51,750 nucleotides of DNA, from the NCBI GenBank assembly GCA_029246865.1, contig JAQWMI010000029.1, positions 1-51,750 on the forward strand. Direction: 5' to 3'. The notes under the pieces are model-generated. The model made no database searches. It was not told the DNA's origin and was given only the letters and a program-made list of their open reading frames with translations. Shown here one piece after another: positions 1 through 8,952 of the stretch. The translations under genes were made by a program, and so were the position numbers. This DNA is from Alphaproteobacteria bacterium (lineage in GTDB: Bacteria > Pseudomonadota > Alphaproteobacteria > HIMB59). Numbering within the stretch: position 1 is the stretch's first letter; each line of letters starts with the position of its first letter.

Positions 1-1
1 A

Positions 2-265
2 AAACTAACTCAAGGACTATTTCACATTGGATTAATGGATACAAATGGCAGAAATGAAAGGGTTGTTGTTAAAGATTTCTCTTTAGAATCTCCTGCATGG
101 TCACCAAATGGCAGGTATTTAATCTATCACAGACAGCAGAGGTCTAATGAAGATGGAACAGGAGGTCAAACCTCAATACATTTTATTGATATTACTGGTT
201 ATAATGAGAGAAAAATTAATACTCCAAGGGACGCCTCAGACCCAGCCTGGTCACCATTATTATAG
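2..265 (+). CDS. tolB: TolB, Tol-Pal beta-propeller protein (3' end only)
   Basis: This is the C-terminal part of the periplasmic TolB beta-propeller, which links the inner-membrane TolQRA complex to Pal during outer-membrane constriction. The frame is open from the window edge, so the start lies outside. Two WD40-like propeller repeats are visible, each with the SPAWSPNGRYLIY / SDPAWSPLL pattern typical of TolB. The gene ends about 110 bases before pal, the usual tolB-pal order. Identity rests on these repeats and on the pal-cpoB context. Confidence 0.9.
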   Translation, partial: KLTQGLFHIGLMDTNGRNERVVVKDFSLESPAWSPNGRYLIYHRQQRSNEDGTGGQTSIHFIDITGYNERKINTPRDASDPAWSPLL

Positions 266-323
266 CTATTTACAAAAAAAAGACTAATAAAATGGGTAAT
301 AAATATCTTGATTAAGGAACTAA

Positions 324-351
324 TTGATGATTAACCTATTATAACTATAGT
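324..351 (+). promoter_or_regulatory. Possible sigma-70 promoter for pal
   Basis: TTGATG at 324-329 and TATAGT at 346-351 are separated by 16 bases. They lie in the tolB-pal gap, ahead of a GGAG ribosome-binding site at 362-365 and the pal ATG at 375. This is pattern matching in AT-rich DNA, so confidence is modest. Confidence 0.35.
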
Positions 352-374
352 TTAAATACGCGGAGAATAACAAA

Positions 375-830
375 ATGTTAAAAAAACTTTTTATAATACT
401 AGTTTCTGGCTTGATTCTTACTTCTTGTGCAGGTACTCAAAAAAATGTCAATAGTGGTGGCAGTATAACCGCTGGATCTCAAGAGGATTTAATAGTTAAC
501 GTAGGAGATAGAGTATTCTTCGAATTTGATAGTTTTGAACTTACTGTTGATGGTCAATCTACATTAGATGCTCAAGCTGCATGGTTAAAACAATACTCAG
601 ATGTAAATGTGACTATTGAAGGTCATGCTGATGAAAGAGGTACTAGAGAATACAACTTAGCTTTAGGAGAAAAAAGAGCGAATGCCGTATTTACATACTT
701 GATGGATGCTGGAATATCTAATTCAAGAATGAATACAGTTAGCTTTGGAAAAGAAAGACCTGAAGTTGTTGGATCTACTGACTCAGCTTGGAGTCAAAAT
801 AGAAGATCAGTTACTACTGTATCAAATTAA
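375..830 (+). CDS. pal: Pal, peptidoglycan-associated outer-membrane lipoprotein
   Basis: Pal is a lipoprotein anchored in the outer membrane that binds peptidoglycan and TolB. The 151-residue product has a lipoprotein signal with lipobox L15-T16-S17-C18, a short linker, and an OmpA-like domain from about residue 40 to the end. That domain contains the GHADERGTREYN segment and the LGEKRANAV helix that contact peptidoglycan. The ATG is preceded by GGAG about nine bases upstream, one of the few clear Shine-Dalgarno sites in the window. It follows tolB and precedes cpoB. Length is normal for the family. Confidence 0.96.
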   Translation: MLKKLFIILVSGLILTSCAGTQKNVNSGGSITAGSQEDLIVNVGDRVFFEFDSFELTVDGQSTLDAQAAWLKQYSDVNVTIEGHADERGTREYNLALGEKRANAVFTYLMDAGISNSRMNTVSFGKERPEVVGSTDSAWSQNRRSVTTVSN

Positions 831-839
831 ATAATTTTA

Positions 840-871
840 TTAGCCTCACTCACTATAACGAGTGAGGCTAA
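840..871 (+). terminator. Perfect 12-bp hairpin between pal and cpoB (no U-tract)
   Basis: TTAGCCTCACTC (840-851) pairs perfectly with GAGTGAGGCTAA (860-871) across an 8-base loop. No T-run follows, so it is not a classical intrinsic terminator. The right arm ends six bases before the cpoB ATG and would hide the GAGTGAGG sequence that could act as its ribosome-binding site. It may stabilise pal mRNA or lower cpoB translation; the role is inferred. Confidence 0.6.
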
Positions 872-877
872 AATGAA

Positions 878-1819
878 ATGAAATTCTTTTACTCAATAAT
901 ATTATCAATATTATCAATCAATCTTTTAATCTCTGATGAATTAAATTCTAAGATCGCAAATGATCTAGATAGACTAACTAATGATTTACAAGATTTACAA
1001 AGTTTTGTTTATAATAACCTTAATCCAGATAACCAAAATAATAATTCTTCTAATATTAAAAAAGTTGTGTCGTCTGATAAAATATCAGACCTCGAAGAGG
1101 TTTTAAAAAATATTAATTTTAGGCTAGAAGAATTAGAGATTAAAATAAGTGATTTATACTCTCTTTATTTAGATAAAAATGAAGTTACTCTCTCTAATAT
1201 AAGTGACTCGGACGGAATTATTACTCAACAGGACTCATCTTCCATTATTACGGAAACTAATGACAATAATCAGCTAGGTCAAATTAGCCTTAATAATCTT
1301 GAAGAAGAAACAAAATCTACTTCTGAAAACAAAAATACATTAAGTGTTGATGATCTTACAATTGAGGAAAAGCAAAATGAAATTATTGAATTAGAACCAG
1401 AAATAATTCCTTTAGATATTGAAAAGGAGCTTGGAGCAGCTAAAAACTTCATGGCCTCTTTGGATAACCCTAGTGCTATTGAGAGTCTGTTGAAGATAAT
1501 TCAATCAAATTCAGACAATAAGGAAATTATTGCTGAATCCTATTATTGGTTAGGAAGAACTTATTTTATTAATAGCGAATTTATTGAAGCTATTAAATAT
1601 TTTGGAATAAGGCATAGAGATTTTCAAAATATATCCTCTTTTAAGGCTGATAATTATTATTGGTTAGCTAAGTCATTAGTAAAAATTGGTGACAAAGAAA
1701 ATGCATGCCTTGTTATGGAAGATATAATTTTTTCAGAGGACTATATTGATAGTTTAGGCATAATTGAAGATTCTAAAAATTTGCAAGAGGAGCAAAGCTG
1801 CGGTTTAATTATTGATTAA
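878..1819 (+). CDS. cpoB: CpoB/YbgF, Tol-Pal associated periplasmic coiled-coil TPR protein
   Basis: CpoB is the periplasmic protein encoded after pal that coordinates peptidoglycan synthesis with Tol-Pal constriction. The 313-residue product has a signal peptide (about residues 1-20) and an N-terminal heptad-like coiled-coil region. A long acidic Ser/Asn/Glu-rich linker follows. The C-terminal TPR-like repeats, from about residue 180, include two copies of a YYWL motif (SYYWLGRTY and NYYWLAKSL). The linker is longer and more acidic than usual. It overlaps tilS by eight bases. Position is as decisive as sequence here. Confidence 0.85.
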   Translation: MKFFYSIILSILSINLLISDELNSKIANDLDRLTNDLQDLQSFVYNNLNPDNQNNNSSNIKKVVSSDKISDLEEVLKNINFRLEELEIKISDLYSLYLDKNEVTLSNISDSDGIITQQDSSSIITETNDNNQLGQISLNNLEEETKSTSENKNTLSVDDLTIEEKQNEIIELEPEIIPLDIEKELGAAKNFMASLDNPSAIESLLKIIQSNSDNKEIIAESYYWLGRTYFINSEFIEAIKYFGIRHRDFQNISSFKADNYYWLAKSLVKIGDKENACLVMEDIIFSEDYIDSLGIIEDSKNLQEEQSCGLIID

Positions 1820-2786
1820 AAAAGAAGCTCTTAATCAAAAATTCATTAATAATTTTTGCTCTAAAAATCTTATTTACAAGAAAGACCAGATTATTATCTC
1901 CTTATCTGGAGGAGTTGACAGCACTGTTTTATTTTTTTTATTAAAAAATTACTTCTCTTATAAGAAACAAATTCATATTTTAATTTTTGATCACCAATCA
2001 AGGCCTGAAAGTAGTATAGAAATTGAAAATCTTTTAAATTTTTACAAAATTAAGAAATTATATTCCTATAAAATTTTTAAAATTGGTTCAAAACTAAAAG
2101 GAAAAAATTTTCAAGAAAAATCAAGAAATTTAAGAATTAAAAAAATCATTAGTTATGCTAAAAATAAAAAAATAAAAAATATTTTTTTTGGCCATCATTA
2201 TGACGATTTACTTGAAACCCTTTTGTTAAGAAAAATACAACTATCTGGCATCAAGGGTAATTTAAATATTTTTTCAGAGTTGTATGAGGGATTTTACTTT
2301 CAAAGACCTTTAAAAATATTTAAAAAAAAAGATATTTTAGATTTTGCAAATCAAAATCAAATTAGATGGTATGAAGACCGAACGAACATTGAAAATATAT
2401 ATACCAGAAATAAAATTAGAAATTATTTAATTAAAAAGAAAAATTATTTTGACTTAAATAATTACTATAAATCTTTGGGCAATATTTTCAGTCTTGATTC
2501 TTTTTTGATGTCTTTTATAACAATCACAAAAGACTCAATATCTATTGAAAAAGGCTTATATAATGAATTACCTTTAATTATTAAGAAATATTTGCTCCAT
2601 AAGGTTTTTTTAATGATGTCACCAATTGACACAATTAGATCATCAAATATTGAAAATGCCTTATCAATAATTTCAAAATCTAGCAATTTGAATAAAAAAA
2701 GATCAGTTAAGGCAGGTTTTATACATATATCTCATACGTTAATTAAATTTATTCAAATTCAGCCCTTTAAACAAAAAAAACTTTAA
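1812..2786 (+). CDS. tilS: TilS, tRNA(Ile)-lysidine synthase
   Basis: TilS modifies C34 of the CAU-anticodon isoleucine tRNA to lysidine, using ATP and lysine, so that it reads AUA codons; it is essential in AT-rich genomes. The PP-loop motif SGGVDS is at residues 32-37. A GHHYDDLLET segment follows near residue 130, the conserved second motif of the N-type ATPase fold. At 324 residues the protein is short for TilS, mainly in the C-terminal region. The start is TTG, overlapping the cpoB stop. The neighbourhood (tolB-pal-cpoB-tilS-ftsH) is typical of alphaproteobacteria. Confidence 0.93.
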   Translation: MIKKEALNQKFINNFCSKNLIYKKDQIIISLSGGVDSTVLFFLLKNYFSYKKQIHILIFDHQSRPESSIEIENLLNFYKIKKLYSYKIFKIGSKLKGKNFQEKSRNLRIKKIISYAKNKKIKNIFFGHHYDDLLETLLLRKIQLSGIKGNLNIFSELYEGFYFQRPLKIFKKKDILDFANQNQIRWYEDRTNIENIYTRNKIRNYLIKKKNYFDLNNYYKSLGNIFSLDSFLMSFITITKDSISIEKGLYNELPLIIKKYLLHKVFLMMSPIDTIRSSNIENALSIISKSSNLNKKRSVKAGFIHISHTLIKFIQIQPFKQKKL

Positions 2787-2801
2787 CTATATTATTACTA
2801 T

Positions 2802-4733
2802 ATGAAAAATTTCTCGAAAAACATATTTGTGTGGGTTGTTATAAGCTTAATACTTTTAGCCCTTTTTAACATTTTTAAGAATTCTCAAATCGACTCTGGT
2901 TCTATCGAATATTCTTATTCTTCTTTCCTTGAAAAAACTAGTCAAGGACAAATTAAATCTGTTGAAATTCAAGGAAGTAATATCTACGGTGAAACAATTG
3001 ATGGTCTTAAGTTTTCCACTTACTCTCCTAGAGATCCTAACTTAATTCAAAAATTATCAGAATCGAATGTATCTATTGTTGCAAGTGCTGAGCAAAGCGG
3101 TATGCATCCTCTTTTAAGTATATTTTTATCATGGTTTCCAATGTTATTACTTATAGGCGTATGGATTTTCTTTATGAAACAAATGCAGTCAGGCAAAGGT
3201 GGTGGTGCGCTTGGATTTGGAAGATCCAAAGCTAAGTTGCTAAATGAAAATAAACAAAAGGTTACTTTTAACGATGTTGCTGGAATTGATGAAGCTAAAC
3301 AGGACTTAGAAGAAGTTGTTGAGTTTTTAAAAGACCCACATAAATTTCAAAAACTAGGTGCTAAAATACCAAAGGGAGCATTATTGGTAGGATCCCCAGG
3401 TACGGGTAAAACTCTTCTAGCAAGAGCTATTGCTGGTGAAGCAGGTGTTCCGTTTTTCTCAATATCTGGATCAGATTTTGTAGAAATGTTCGTTGGTGTT
3501 GGTGCGAGCAGAGTAAGAGACATGTTTGAACAAGCCAAAAAAAGTGCACCTTGTATTATTTTTATTGATGAAATTGATGCTGTCGGAAGACATAGGGGAG
3601 CCGGCCTAGGTGGTGGAAATGATGAGAGAGAACAGACTCTTAACCAGCTACTTGTCGAAATGGATGGATTTGAGACTAATGAAGGAATTATAATTGTTGC
3701 TGCAACTAATAGACCAGATGTTCTAGACCCAGCACTATTAAGGCCCGGTAGATTTGATAGACAAGTTGTAGTTCCGGCTCCAGATATTATTGGAAGAGAT
3801 AAAATTTTAAGAGTGCACACAAAAAAGATCAAAATGGATAACTCAGTAAAAACAATTGCCATTGCAAAATCTACTCCCGGTTTTTCTGGAGCAGATTTAG
3901 CTAATATCGTTAATGAAGCAGCTCTGACGGCTGCTAGAAAAAATAAAAAAATGGTAACGATGATTGACTTCGAAGAGGCAAAAGACAAAGTAATGCTCGG
4001 CACTCAAAATAAATCGAAAATAATTTCTGAAGATGAGAAAGAGGTTATCGCTTATCATGAAGCTGGACATGCATTGGCGAATCTTCATTGCACTCATGCT
4101 GACCCCATTTATAAGTCTTCCATTATTCCAACTGGAAGAGCGTTAGGTTTTGTAATGAGCGTTCCCGATCATGACAAAGTAATTCACAGAAAAGATGAAT
4201 TTTTAGACAAATTAGTCATTACAGTTGCCGCAAGAATAGCTGAAGACATAATATTTGGACCTGAAAAAATAGGTTCTGGTGCTGCCGGTGATATTCAGCA
4301 AGTAACAAGTTTAGCAAGAAAAATGGTAACTGAGTTTGGTTATAGTGAAAAATTGGGCAGAGTGAGATATAGTGGAAATCAAGAGGAAGTATTCCTAGGT
4401 CATTCAGTAGCTCAATCTAAAAATATTTCAGAACAAACTGCTAGAATTATTGATGAAGAAGTTATCAAAATTGTTGCTGATGCGGAAAAAAGAGCTCGTA
4501 CAATTTTAGAAGAAAATATTAAAGATCTGCATATCATTGCAAAAGGTTTATTAGAGTATGAAACTTTAAGTGGTGAAGAAATTAAAAATCTTATTAAAGG
4601 TATTAAGCCAAATAGAGACGACGATTTAGGTAGTAGTTCTGACAATTCTGATAAAAACAATGAACAATCAAAAGGTAAGAAGAGCCCTTTACCAACATTT
4701 ACAAAAGATCAAAATTTTCCGCTTCCAAATTAA
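2802..4733 (+). CDS. ftsH: FtsH, membrane ATP-dependent zinc metalloprotease
   Basis: FtsH is a hexameric inner-membrane AAA+ protease that degrades membrane proteins and regulators such as RpoH and LpxC, both encoded in this window. The 643-residue product has two membrane segments (about 8-25 and 103-124) flanking a periplasmic region. The AAA module has Walker A GSPGTGKT at 197-204, Walker B IIFIDEID at 252-259 and an RPGRFDR second-region-of-homology arginine. The zinc site is HEAGH at 419-423. Walker A carries Ser where Pro is usual. The tail is a charged, low-complexity stretch. Length is normal. Confidence 0.98.
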   Translation: MKNFSKNIFVWVVISLILLALFNIFKNSQIDSGSIEYSYSSFLEKTSQGQIKSVEIQGSNIYGETIDGLKFSTYSPRDPNLIQKLSESNVSIVASAEQSGMHPLLSIFLSWFPMLLLIGVWIFFMKQMQSGKGGGALGFGRSKAKLLNENKQKVTFNDVAGIDEAKQDLEEVVEFLKDPHKFQKLGAKIPKGALLVGSPGTGKTLLARAIAGEAGVPFFSISGSDFVEMFVGVGASRVRDMFEQAKKSAPCIIFIDEIDAVGRHRGAGLGGGNDEREQTLNQLLVEMDGFETNEGIIIVAATNRPDVLDPALLRPGRFDRQVVVPAPDIIGRDKILRVHTKKIKMDNSVKTIAIAKSTPGFSGADLANIVNEAALTAARKNKKMVTMIDFEEAKDKVMLGTQNKSKIISEDEKEVIAYHEAGHALANLHCTHADPIYKSSIIPTGRALGFVMSVPDHDKVIHRKDEFLDKLVITVAARIAEDIIFGPEKIGSGAAGDIQQVTSLARKMVTEFGYSEKLGRVRYSGNQEEVFLGHSVAQSKNISEQTARIIDEEVIKIVADAEKRARTILEENIKDLHIIAKGLLEYETLSGEEIKNLIKGIKPNRDDDLGSSSDNSDKNNEQSKGKKSPLPTFTKDQNFPLPN

Positions 4734-4744
4734 TTTTACTTTCT

Positions 4745-4750
4745 TATATT
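4745..4750 (+). promoter_or_regulatory. Possible -10 box close to the glmM start
   Basis: TATATT at 4745-4750 ends ten bases before the glmM ATG, leaving no room for a Shine-Dalgarno site, so a transcript from it would be leaderless. No convincing -35 element is visible. The same spacing occurs at rpsD, which has a clear promoter. Weak on its own. Confidence 0.25.
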
Positions 4751-4760
4751 CTTACACCTT

Positions 4761-6113
4761 ATGAGATTATTTGGGACAGATGGAATCAGGGGTAAAGTAA
4801 ATGAATACCCGCTTACTGCTGAAAGTGTTTTAAAATTAGCAAAAGCTGCATCAATAGTTCTTAAAAAAAAAACTTCTATAAATAGAGTAGTAATTAATAA
4901 AGATACAAGACTTTCGGGTTACATATTTGAGCCTGCTATAACTGCAGGTTTAATATCAATGGGTATGGATGTTATATTAGTAGGACCATTACCTACTCCA
5001 GCCTTAAGTCTTTTAGGAAAATCTTTAAGAGCTGACTTTTCTATAATGATTACAGCTTCTCATAATCCATATCAAGACAATGGATTAAAGTTTTTTAACT
5101 CTAATGGCTTTAAAATTTCATTAGAAGAGGAAATTAAAATTGAAGAATTATTTTTTAACTATGACTTTGAAAATCACAAAATTAAATCTAATTCTTTAGG
5201 GAAAGCTGAGAGACTGAGTGATGCTATAGGAAGATATTCTGAAGCTCTCAAACAAACGGTTGAAAAAAATATAATTTTTAATGATTTCAAAGTTGTTTTG
5301 GATACAGCAAATGGAGCCGCATATAAAGTTGCACCTCAAATTCTTTATGAACTTGGAGCAGATTTAAAAACAATTAATAATAAGCCAAATGGAACAAATA
5401 TTAATTTAGGTTGCGGTTCATTGTATCCAAAAAAAGCAACTAAAGAGCTTTTAAAAAGAAAAGCAGATATTGCGATTTGTCTAGATGGAGATGCTGACAG
5501 AGTCGTTTTAATAGATGAAAAAGGTATAACTTTAAGTGGGGAGGAAATTCTGTATATTATTGCTAATCACTATGTAAAAAAGAAATTACTAAAAAAAGGT
5601 TCAACTATTGTGAGTAATGAAATTGCCAATTATGGGTTTGAGGAGTCTTTAAAAAAAATAGGTATAAAATTATTAAGGGTTAAGGTGGGAGATAAAAATA
5701 TCATTGAAGCCATCAATAAAAATGGATATTTACTTGGAGGAGAGCCTTCAGGCCATTTTATTTTTAAGAATCATAACCTAGTTGGAGATGGACTGGTGAC
5801 TGCTATAAAAGTCATGAATATTATGAAATTAGAAAATAAAAAATTAAGTCAATTGAAAAAAGATATTAATATGTTTGAGGTTGTCGAAATTAATCAAAAT
5901 ATAGACAGAGAGCTTTTTTTAGTAAAACAAGAAAAACTCTATAAAGATTTAGTTAAAATTATTAATAATAAGAAAATACTTTATTCTATAAGGCCTTCGG
6001 GAACTGAACCACTTCTTAGAGTTAACTTGCAATACGATAAAAGAAGTATAAAAGTAAATTTGATTAAAAATTTAAAATTTAAAATTATTAAAACTATTTC
6101 TGATGCTTGTTAA
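4761..6113 (+). CDS. glmM: GlmM, phosphoglucosamine mutase
   Basis: GlmM converts glucosamine-6-phosphate to glucosamine-1-phosphate, the middle step to UDP-GlcNAc; GlmS and GlmU are also in this window. The 450-residue protein starts with the family pattern MRLFGTDGIRG. The phosphoserine loop TASHNP carries the catalytic Ser100. The magnesium loop DGDADR lies near the middle, and the C-terminal sugar-phosphate loop is RPSGTEPLLRV. It follows ftsH and overlaps hisZ by 11 bases. Length and all four active-site loops are normal. Confidence 0.97.
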   Translation: MRLFGTDGIRGKVNEYPLTAESVLKLAKAASIVLKKKTSINRVVINKDTRLSGYIFEPAITAGLISMGMDVILVGPLPTPALSLLGKSLRADFSIMITASHNPYQDNGLKFFNSNGFKISLEEEIKIEELFFNYDFENHKIKSNSLGKAERLSDAIGRYSEALKQTVEKNIIFNDFKVVLDTANGAAYKVAPQILYELGADLKTINNKPNGTNINLGCGSLYPKKATKELLKRKADIAICLDGDADRVVLIDEKGITLSGEEILYIIANHYVKKKLLKKGSTIVSNEIANYGFEESLKKIGIKLLRVKVGDKNIIEAINKNGYLLGGEPSGHFIFKNHNLVGDGLVTAIKVMNIMKLENKKLSQLKKDINMFEVVEINQNIDRELFLVKQEKLYKDLVKIINNKKILYSIRPSGTEPLLRVNLQYDKRSIKVNLIKNLKFKIIKTISDAC

Positions 6114-6804
6114 TTCATTTGATACAAAATTTTCCAAAACTGCTGAAAAATATGAAAATCTTGACAACTCATTTGTCAGCCTTTTAAAAAAAAAGAAATC
6201 TTTTAACAGAATTTTTACCTCTGTTGTTACAAATAAAAAAGTATCTGAAGAGGTAATTTTAAGATCAGATATAACTGGTCAAGTGTTGAATTCTGTCATA
6301 AGCCGAGAAGCATCTTCTAAACAAAACTTATATTATATGGGGGATGTTTTTAAGAGAGATCTTGTTACTTCTCAAATAAAACAGTTTAGAGAGCATGGTA
6401 TAGAGATAATAAATCAGTTAGACTCCAAATCATTTCTTCTCACTACTGATCTTTTGATTGAATACCTTAATTCTGTTCTCAAAAAAAATTTTTGCTTTGT
6501 TTTTACTGATCCAAAACTATCAAATCAAAACAGTTTCATTTTAGATAAAAAATCATCTAAGAATGATACGTCAAAATTTATTAAAATTTTTTCTATAAAA
6601 AATAAGAAAGTCCCCTTCGTTACAAATAATGAAAAAAATTTCTTTTCTAAAGATTATCACAGAGAGATTTTTTTCTATGTTTATTCTGATTTATCAAAAA
6701 AAGTATTAGCTCAAGGTGGCGGATATAAATATAAAAAAAATAATAAAGTTCTTAATGGTTTTGGTTTTTCTTGTAACATAGACAATTGGGTGGAGTTAAT
6801 TTAA
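6103..6804 (+). CDS. hisZ: HisZ-like ATP phosphoribosyltransferase regulatory subunit, compact form
   Basis: HisZ is a catalytically dead histidyl-tRNA-synthetase paralogue that activates the short form of HisG in histidine synthesis. Visible class II synthetase-like pieces are the LRSDITGQV stretch, the LYYMGDVFKRD strand, and a C-terminal AQGGGYKY ... GFGFSCNIDNW block equivalent to the AGGRYD / G-F-x-x-D-x-x motif 3 region. At 233 residues it is far shorter than the usual 370 or so, with the central insertion region reduced. Its place directly before purA is the common alphaproteobacterial arrangement and supports the call. It overlaps glmM by 11 bases. Confidence 0.75.
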   Translation: MLVNSFDTKFSKTAEKYENLDNSFVSLLKKKKSFNRIFTSVVTNKKVSEEVILRSDITGQVLNSVISREASSKQNLYYMGDVFKRDLVTSQIKQFREHGIEIINQLDSKSFLLTTDLLIEYLNSVLKKNFCFVFTDPKLSNQNSFILDKKSSKNDTSKFIKIFSIKNKKVPFVTNNEKNFFSKDYHREIFFYVYSDLSKKVLAQGGGYKYKKNNKVLNGFGFSCNIDNWVELI

Positions 6805-8057
6805 TGAATAAAGCTATAATTGGTCTTCAATGGGGAGATGAAGGTAAAGGTAAAATTGTTGATTATTTATCAGAAAATTATGATTTAGTTGTGCGCTATC
6901 AAGGTGGCAATAATGCTGGTCATACTGTTATTGTCGATGATCTAACCTATAAATTAAATCTTATACCTTCTGGAGCGATACGAGGTAAAGTATGTTTTTT
7001 AGGCCAAGGAGTTGTTCTTGATCCTGATCATTTTGTTACCGAATTAAAATCCTTTAAAGAAAAAATTCCTAATCCAACTATTTACCTATCATCAAATATT
7101 TCCTTAATTTTAGATTACCATAAAAAATTAGATAAAATTAATGAATCTATTTTAGAAGGAAATTCTAAAATTGGCACAACAGCAAAGGGAATTGGGCCTG
7201 CGTATCAAGACAAAGTTGGAAGAAAAAGTATTAAGCTCTCTGATTTATCCAGTACAGATATTTTAGATAGCAAATTAAATAATATTAAAAGCTTCTATGA
7301 TCCTATTTTAGTCAAATATAATGAACAACCTATTGACTTAGATGAATATAAGAAATTTCTTTCAGAAAAATATAAAGATTTGCAGGATTTAATTATTGAT
7401 AATAACTTCATCAATAATACATATGAAAATAAAAAAATACTCTTTGAGGGCGCACAAGGAGCTATGCTAGATTTAGATTACGGTTCTTATCCCTTTGTTA
7501 CTTCATCTAATACAATTTCTTCTTATATTCCAATTGGCTCTGCAATAAATAAATCTTATGAAACCTTAGGTATATTTAAGGCTTATGCGACAAGAGTAGG
7601 TAATGGACCTTTTCCATCTGAACTCTCAAATGAAATTGGTGATTACATGGCAGAAAAAGGTTTTGAGTATGGAACTGTAACAAAAAGGAAAAGAAGGTGT
7701 GGCTGGCTAGACTTAGTGGCGTTAAAATATAGTTGTGTTGCAAATAACACCAAAGAGCTATGTATAACAAAAGTAGATGTTCTAAACGACCTTGAAGAAA
7801 TTCGAATATGTAAAAGCTATAATGGAAAGCTTTATGACCAAATAAATTTTGCTTCCAGCAACATCCTTGAAAATATTGATCTTGATGACAGTGATTTTAA
7901 AAAATTTAAAAAATGGGGAGACCTGACTCCAATGAAAGATTATAAATCAGCCCCTGACGCTCTTAGAAATTTTATTGATTATATTGAAAACTATTTAGAT
8001 ATCCCAATAACTATTATTTCTTTTGGTCCTGACAGAAATGAAACGATCCTAAAATAA
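6804..8057 (+). CDS. purA: PurA, adenylosuccinate synthetase
   Basis: PurA joins IMP and aspartate with GTP, the first committed step to AMP. The start chosen is ATG at 6804, giving MNKAIIGLQWGDEGKGK, the canonical N-terminus with the GDEGKGK phosphate-binding loop. A TTG 18 bases upstream would add six unneeded residues. Other signatures are GGNNAGHT, GIGPAY and ATRVGNGPFP. The protein is 417 residues, close to the family length. The ATG overlaps the hisZ stop by one base, so the pair is probably translationally coupled. Confidence 0.97.
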   Translation: MNKAIIGLQWGDEGKGKIVDYLSENYDLVVRYQGGNNAGHTVIVDDLTYKLNLIPSGAIRGKVCFLGQGVVLDPDHFVTELKSFKEKIPNPTIYLSSNISLILDYHKKLDKINESILEGNSKIGTTAKGIGPAYQDKVGRKSIKLSDLSSTDILDSKLNNIKSFYDPILVKYNEQPIDLDEYKKFLSEKYKDLQDLIIDNNFINNTYENKKILFEGAQGAMLDLDYGSYPFVTSSNTISSYIPIGSAINKSYETLGIFKAYATRVGNGPFPSELSNEIGDYMAEKGFEYGTVTKRKRRCGWLDLVALKYSCVANNTKELCITKVDVLNDLEEIRICKSYNGKLYDQINFASSNILENIDLDDSDFKKFKKWGDLTPMKDYKSAPDALRNFIDYIENYLDIPITIISFGPDRNETILK

Positions 8058-8058
8058 T

Positions 8059-8952
8059 TTAAGCATTCCCTATCATTTTATTTTCAGAAATATTTTTAAT
8101 TTCTTCTTGAAGCTTTTTAATAGCTTTGTTTTCTATTTGCCTCACTCTTTCCCTGCTAATAGAAAATTTCTGACTTAGTTCTTCTAATGTTTTAGCTGGT
8201 TCTTTTAGTCTTCTAGCTTCTAGAATTTCTAATTCTCTTGACTCAAGTGTTTTGACTGCAACATTAAAAAGCTCTTTACGTTTATCTAATTCATCGCTTT
8301 TTTCTGTTCTATTTTCAATATCCATATTCTCGTCCTCGATCTGATCAATCCATTCACTCTGATTTTCATCATTTAATGGAGTATTGAGTGAAAAATCTTG
8401 GTTAAAAACTCTTCCTTCCATCTGTTTTACCTCATCTTCAGTAACACCTAAATCTTGAGATATGGACTTAATTTGATCGTTATTTAAGTACCCTTCTTCA
8501 TATTTTTTCAATTGGTTCCGTAGTTTTCTTAAATTAAAAAATAATTTTTTTTGTGCAGCTGTTGTTCCAATTTTAACAAGTGACCAAGAATGCAGTACAT
8601 ATTCTTGAATTGAAGCTCTTATCCACCAAATTGCATATGTTGCTAATCTAAACCCTTTGTCAGGATCATATTTTTTAACGGCTTGCATTAATCCTAAATT
8701 TCCCTCTGAAATTAAATCAAATAAAGGAAGTCCATAGCCTTTATAGCCCATAGCTATTTTAGCAACTAATCTTAAATGGCTTGTCACTAATTTTTGCGCG
8801 GCATCTATATCGCCATCTTTAACCCACTTATAGGCCAAATTTTTCTCTTCCTCATCAGACAATAATGGAAATTGACTTATTTTTTTTAAATAAGGATAAA
8901 CATCGTTTTCAGAGGTTATAACAGGGAGTAAATTTCTTTTTTTATCAACCAT
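8059..8952 (-). CDS. rpoH: RpoH, heat-shock sigma factor (sigma-32)
   Basis: This sigma-70-family factor directs RNA polymerase to heat-shock promoters. The 297-residue protein has region 2 with DLISEGNLGLMQAVKKYDP and the ATYAIWWIRASIQEY -10-recognition helix. It also has the RpoH-specific box QKKLFFNLRKLR, and region 4 ends in a helix-turn-helix with ISRERVRQIENKA. The RpoH box separates it from RpoD and RpoS. It is the second gene of a two-gene minus-strand operon, overlapping rluD by eight bases. FtsH, which degrades RpoH in other bacteria, is encoded nearby. Confidence 0.95.
   Translation of the reverse strand: MVDKKRNLLPVITSENDVYPYLKKISQFPLLSDEEEKNLAYKWVKDGDIDAAQKLVTSHLRLVAKIAMGYKGYGLPLFDLISEGNLGLMQAVKKYDPDKGFRLATYAIWWIRASIQEYVLHSWSLVKIGTTAAQKKLFFNLRKLRNQLKKYEEGYLNNDQIKSISQDLGVTEDEVKQMEGRVFNQDFSLNTPLNDENQSEWIDQIEDENMDIENRTEKSDELDKRKELFNVAVKTLESRELEILEARRLKEPAKTLEELSQKFSISRERVRQIENKAIKKLQEEIKNISENKMIGNA

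Noticed and set aside
3347-4003. A 218-codon open frame antisense to ftsH
   Set aside because: It mirrors the highly conserved AAA domain; its predicted product is low-complexity Ser/Pro/Ile and has no start signals. It is a shadow of ftsH.
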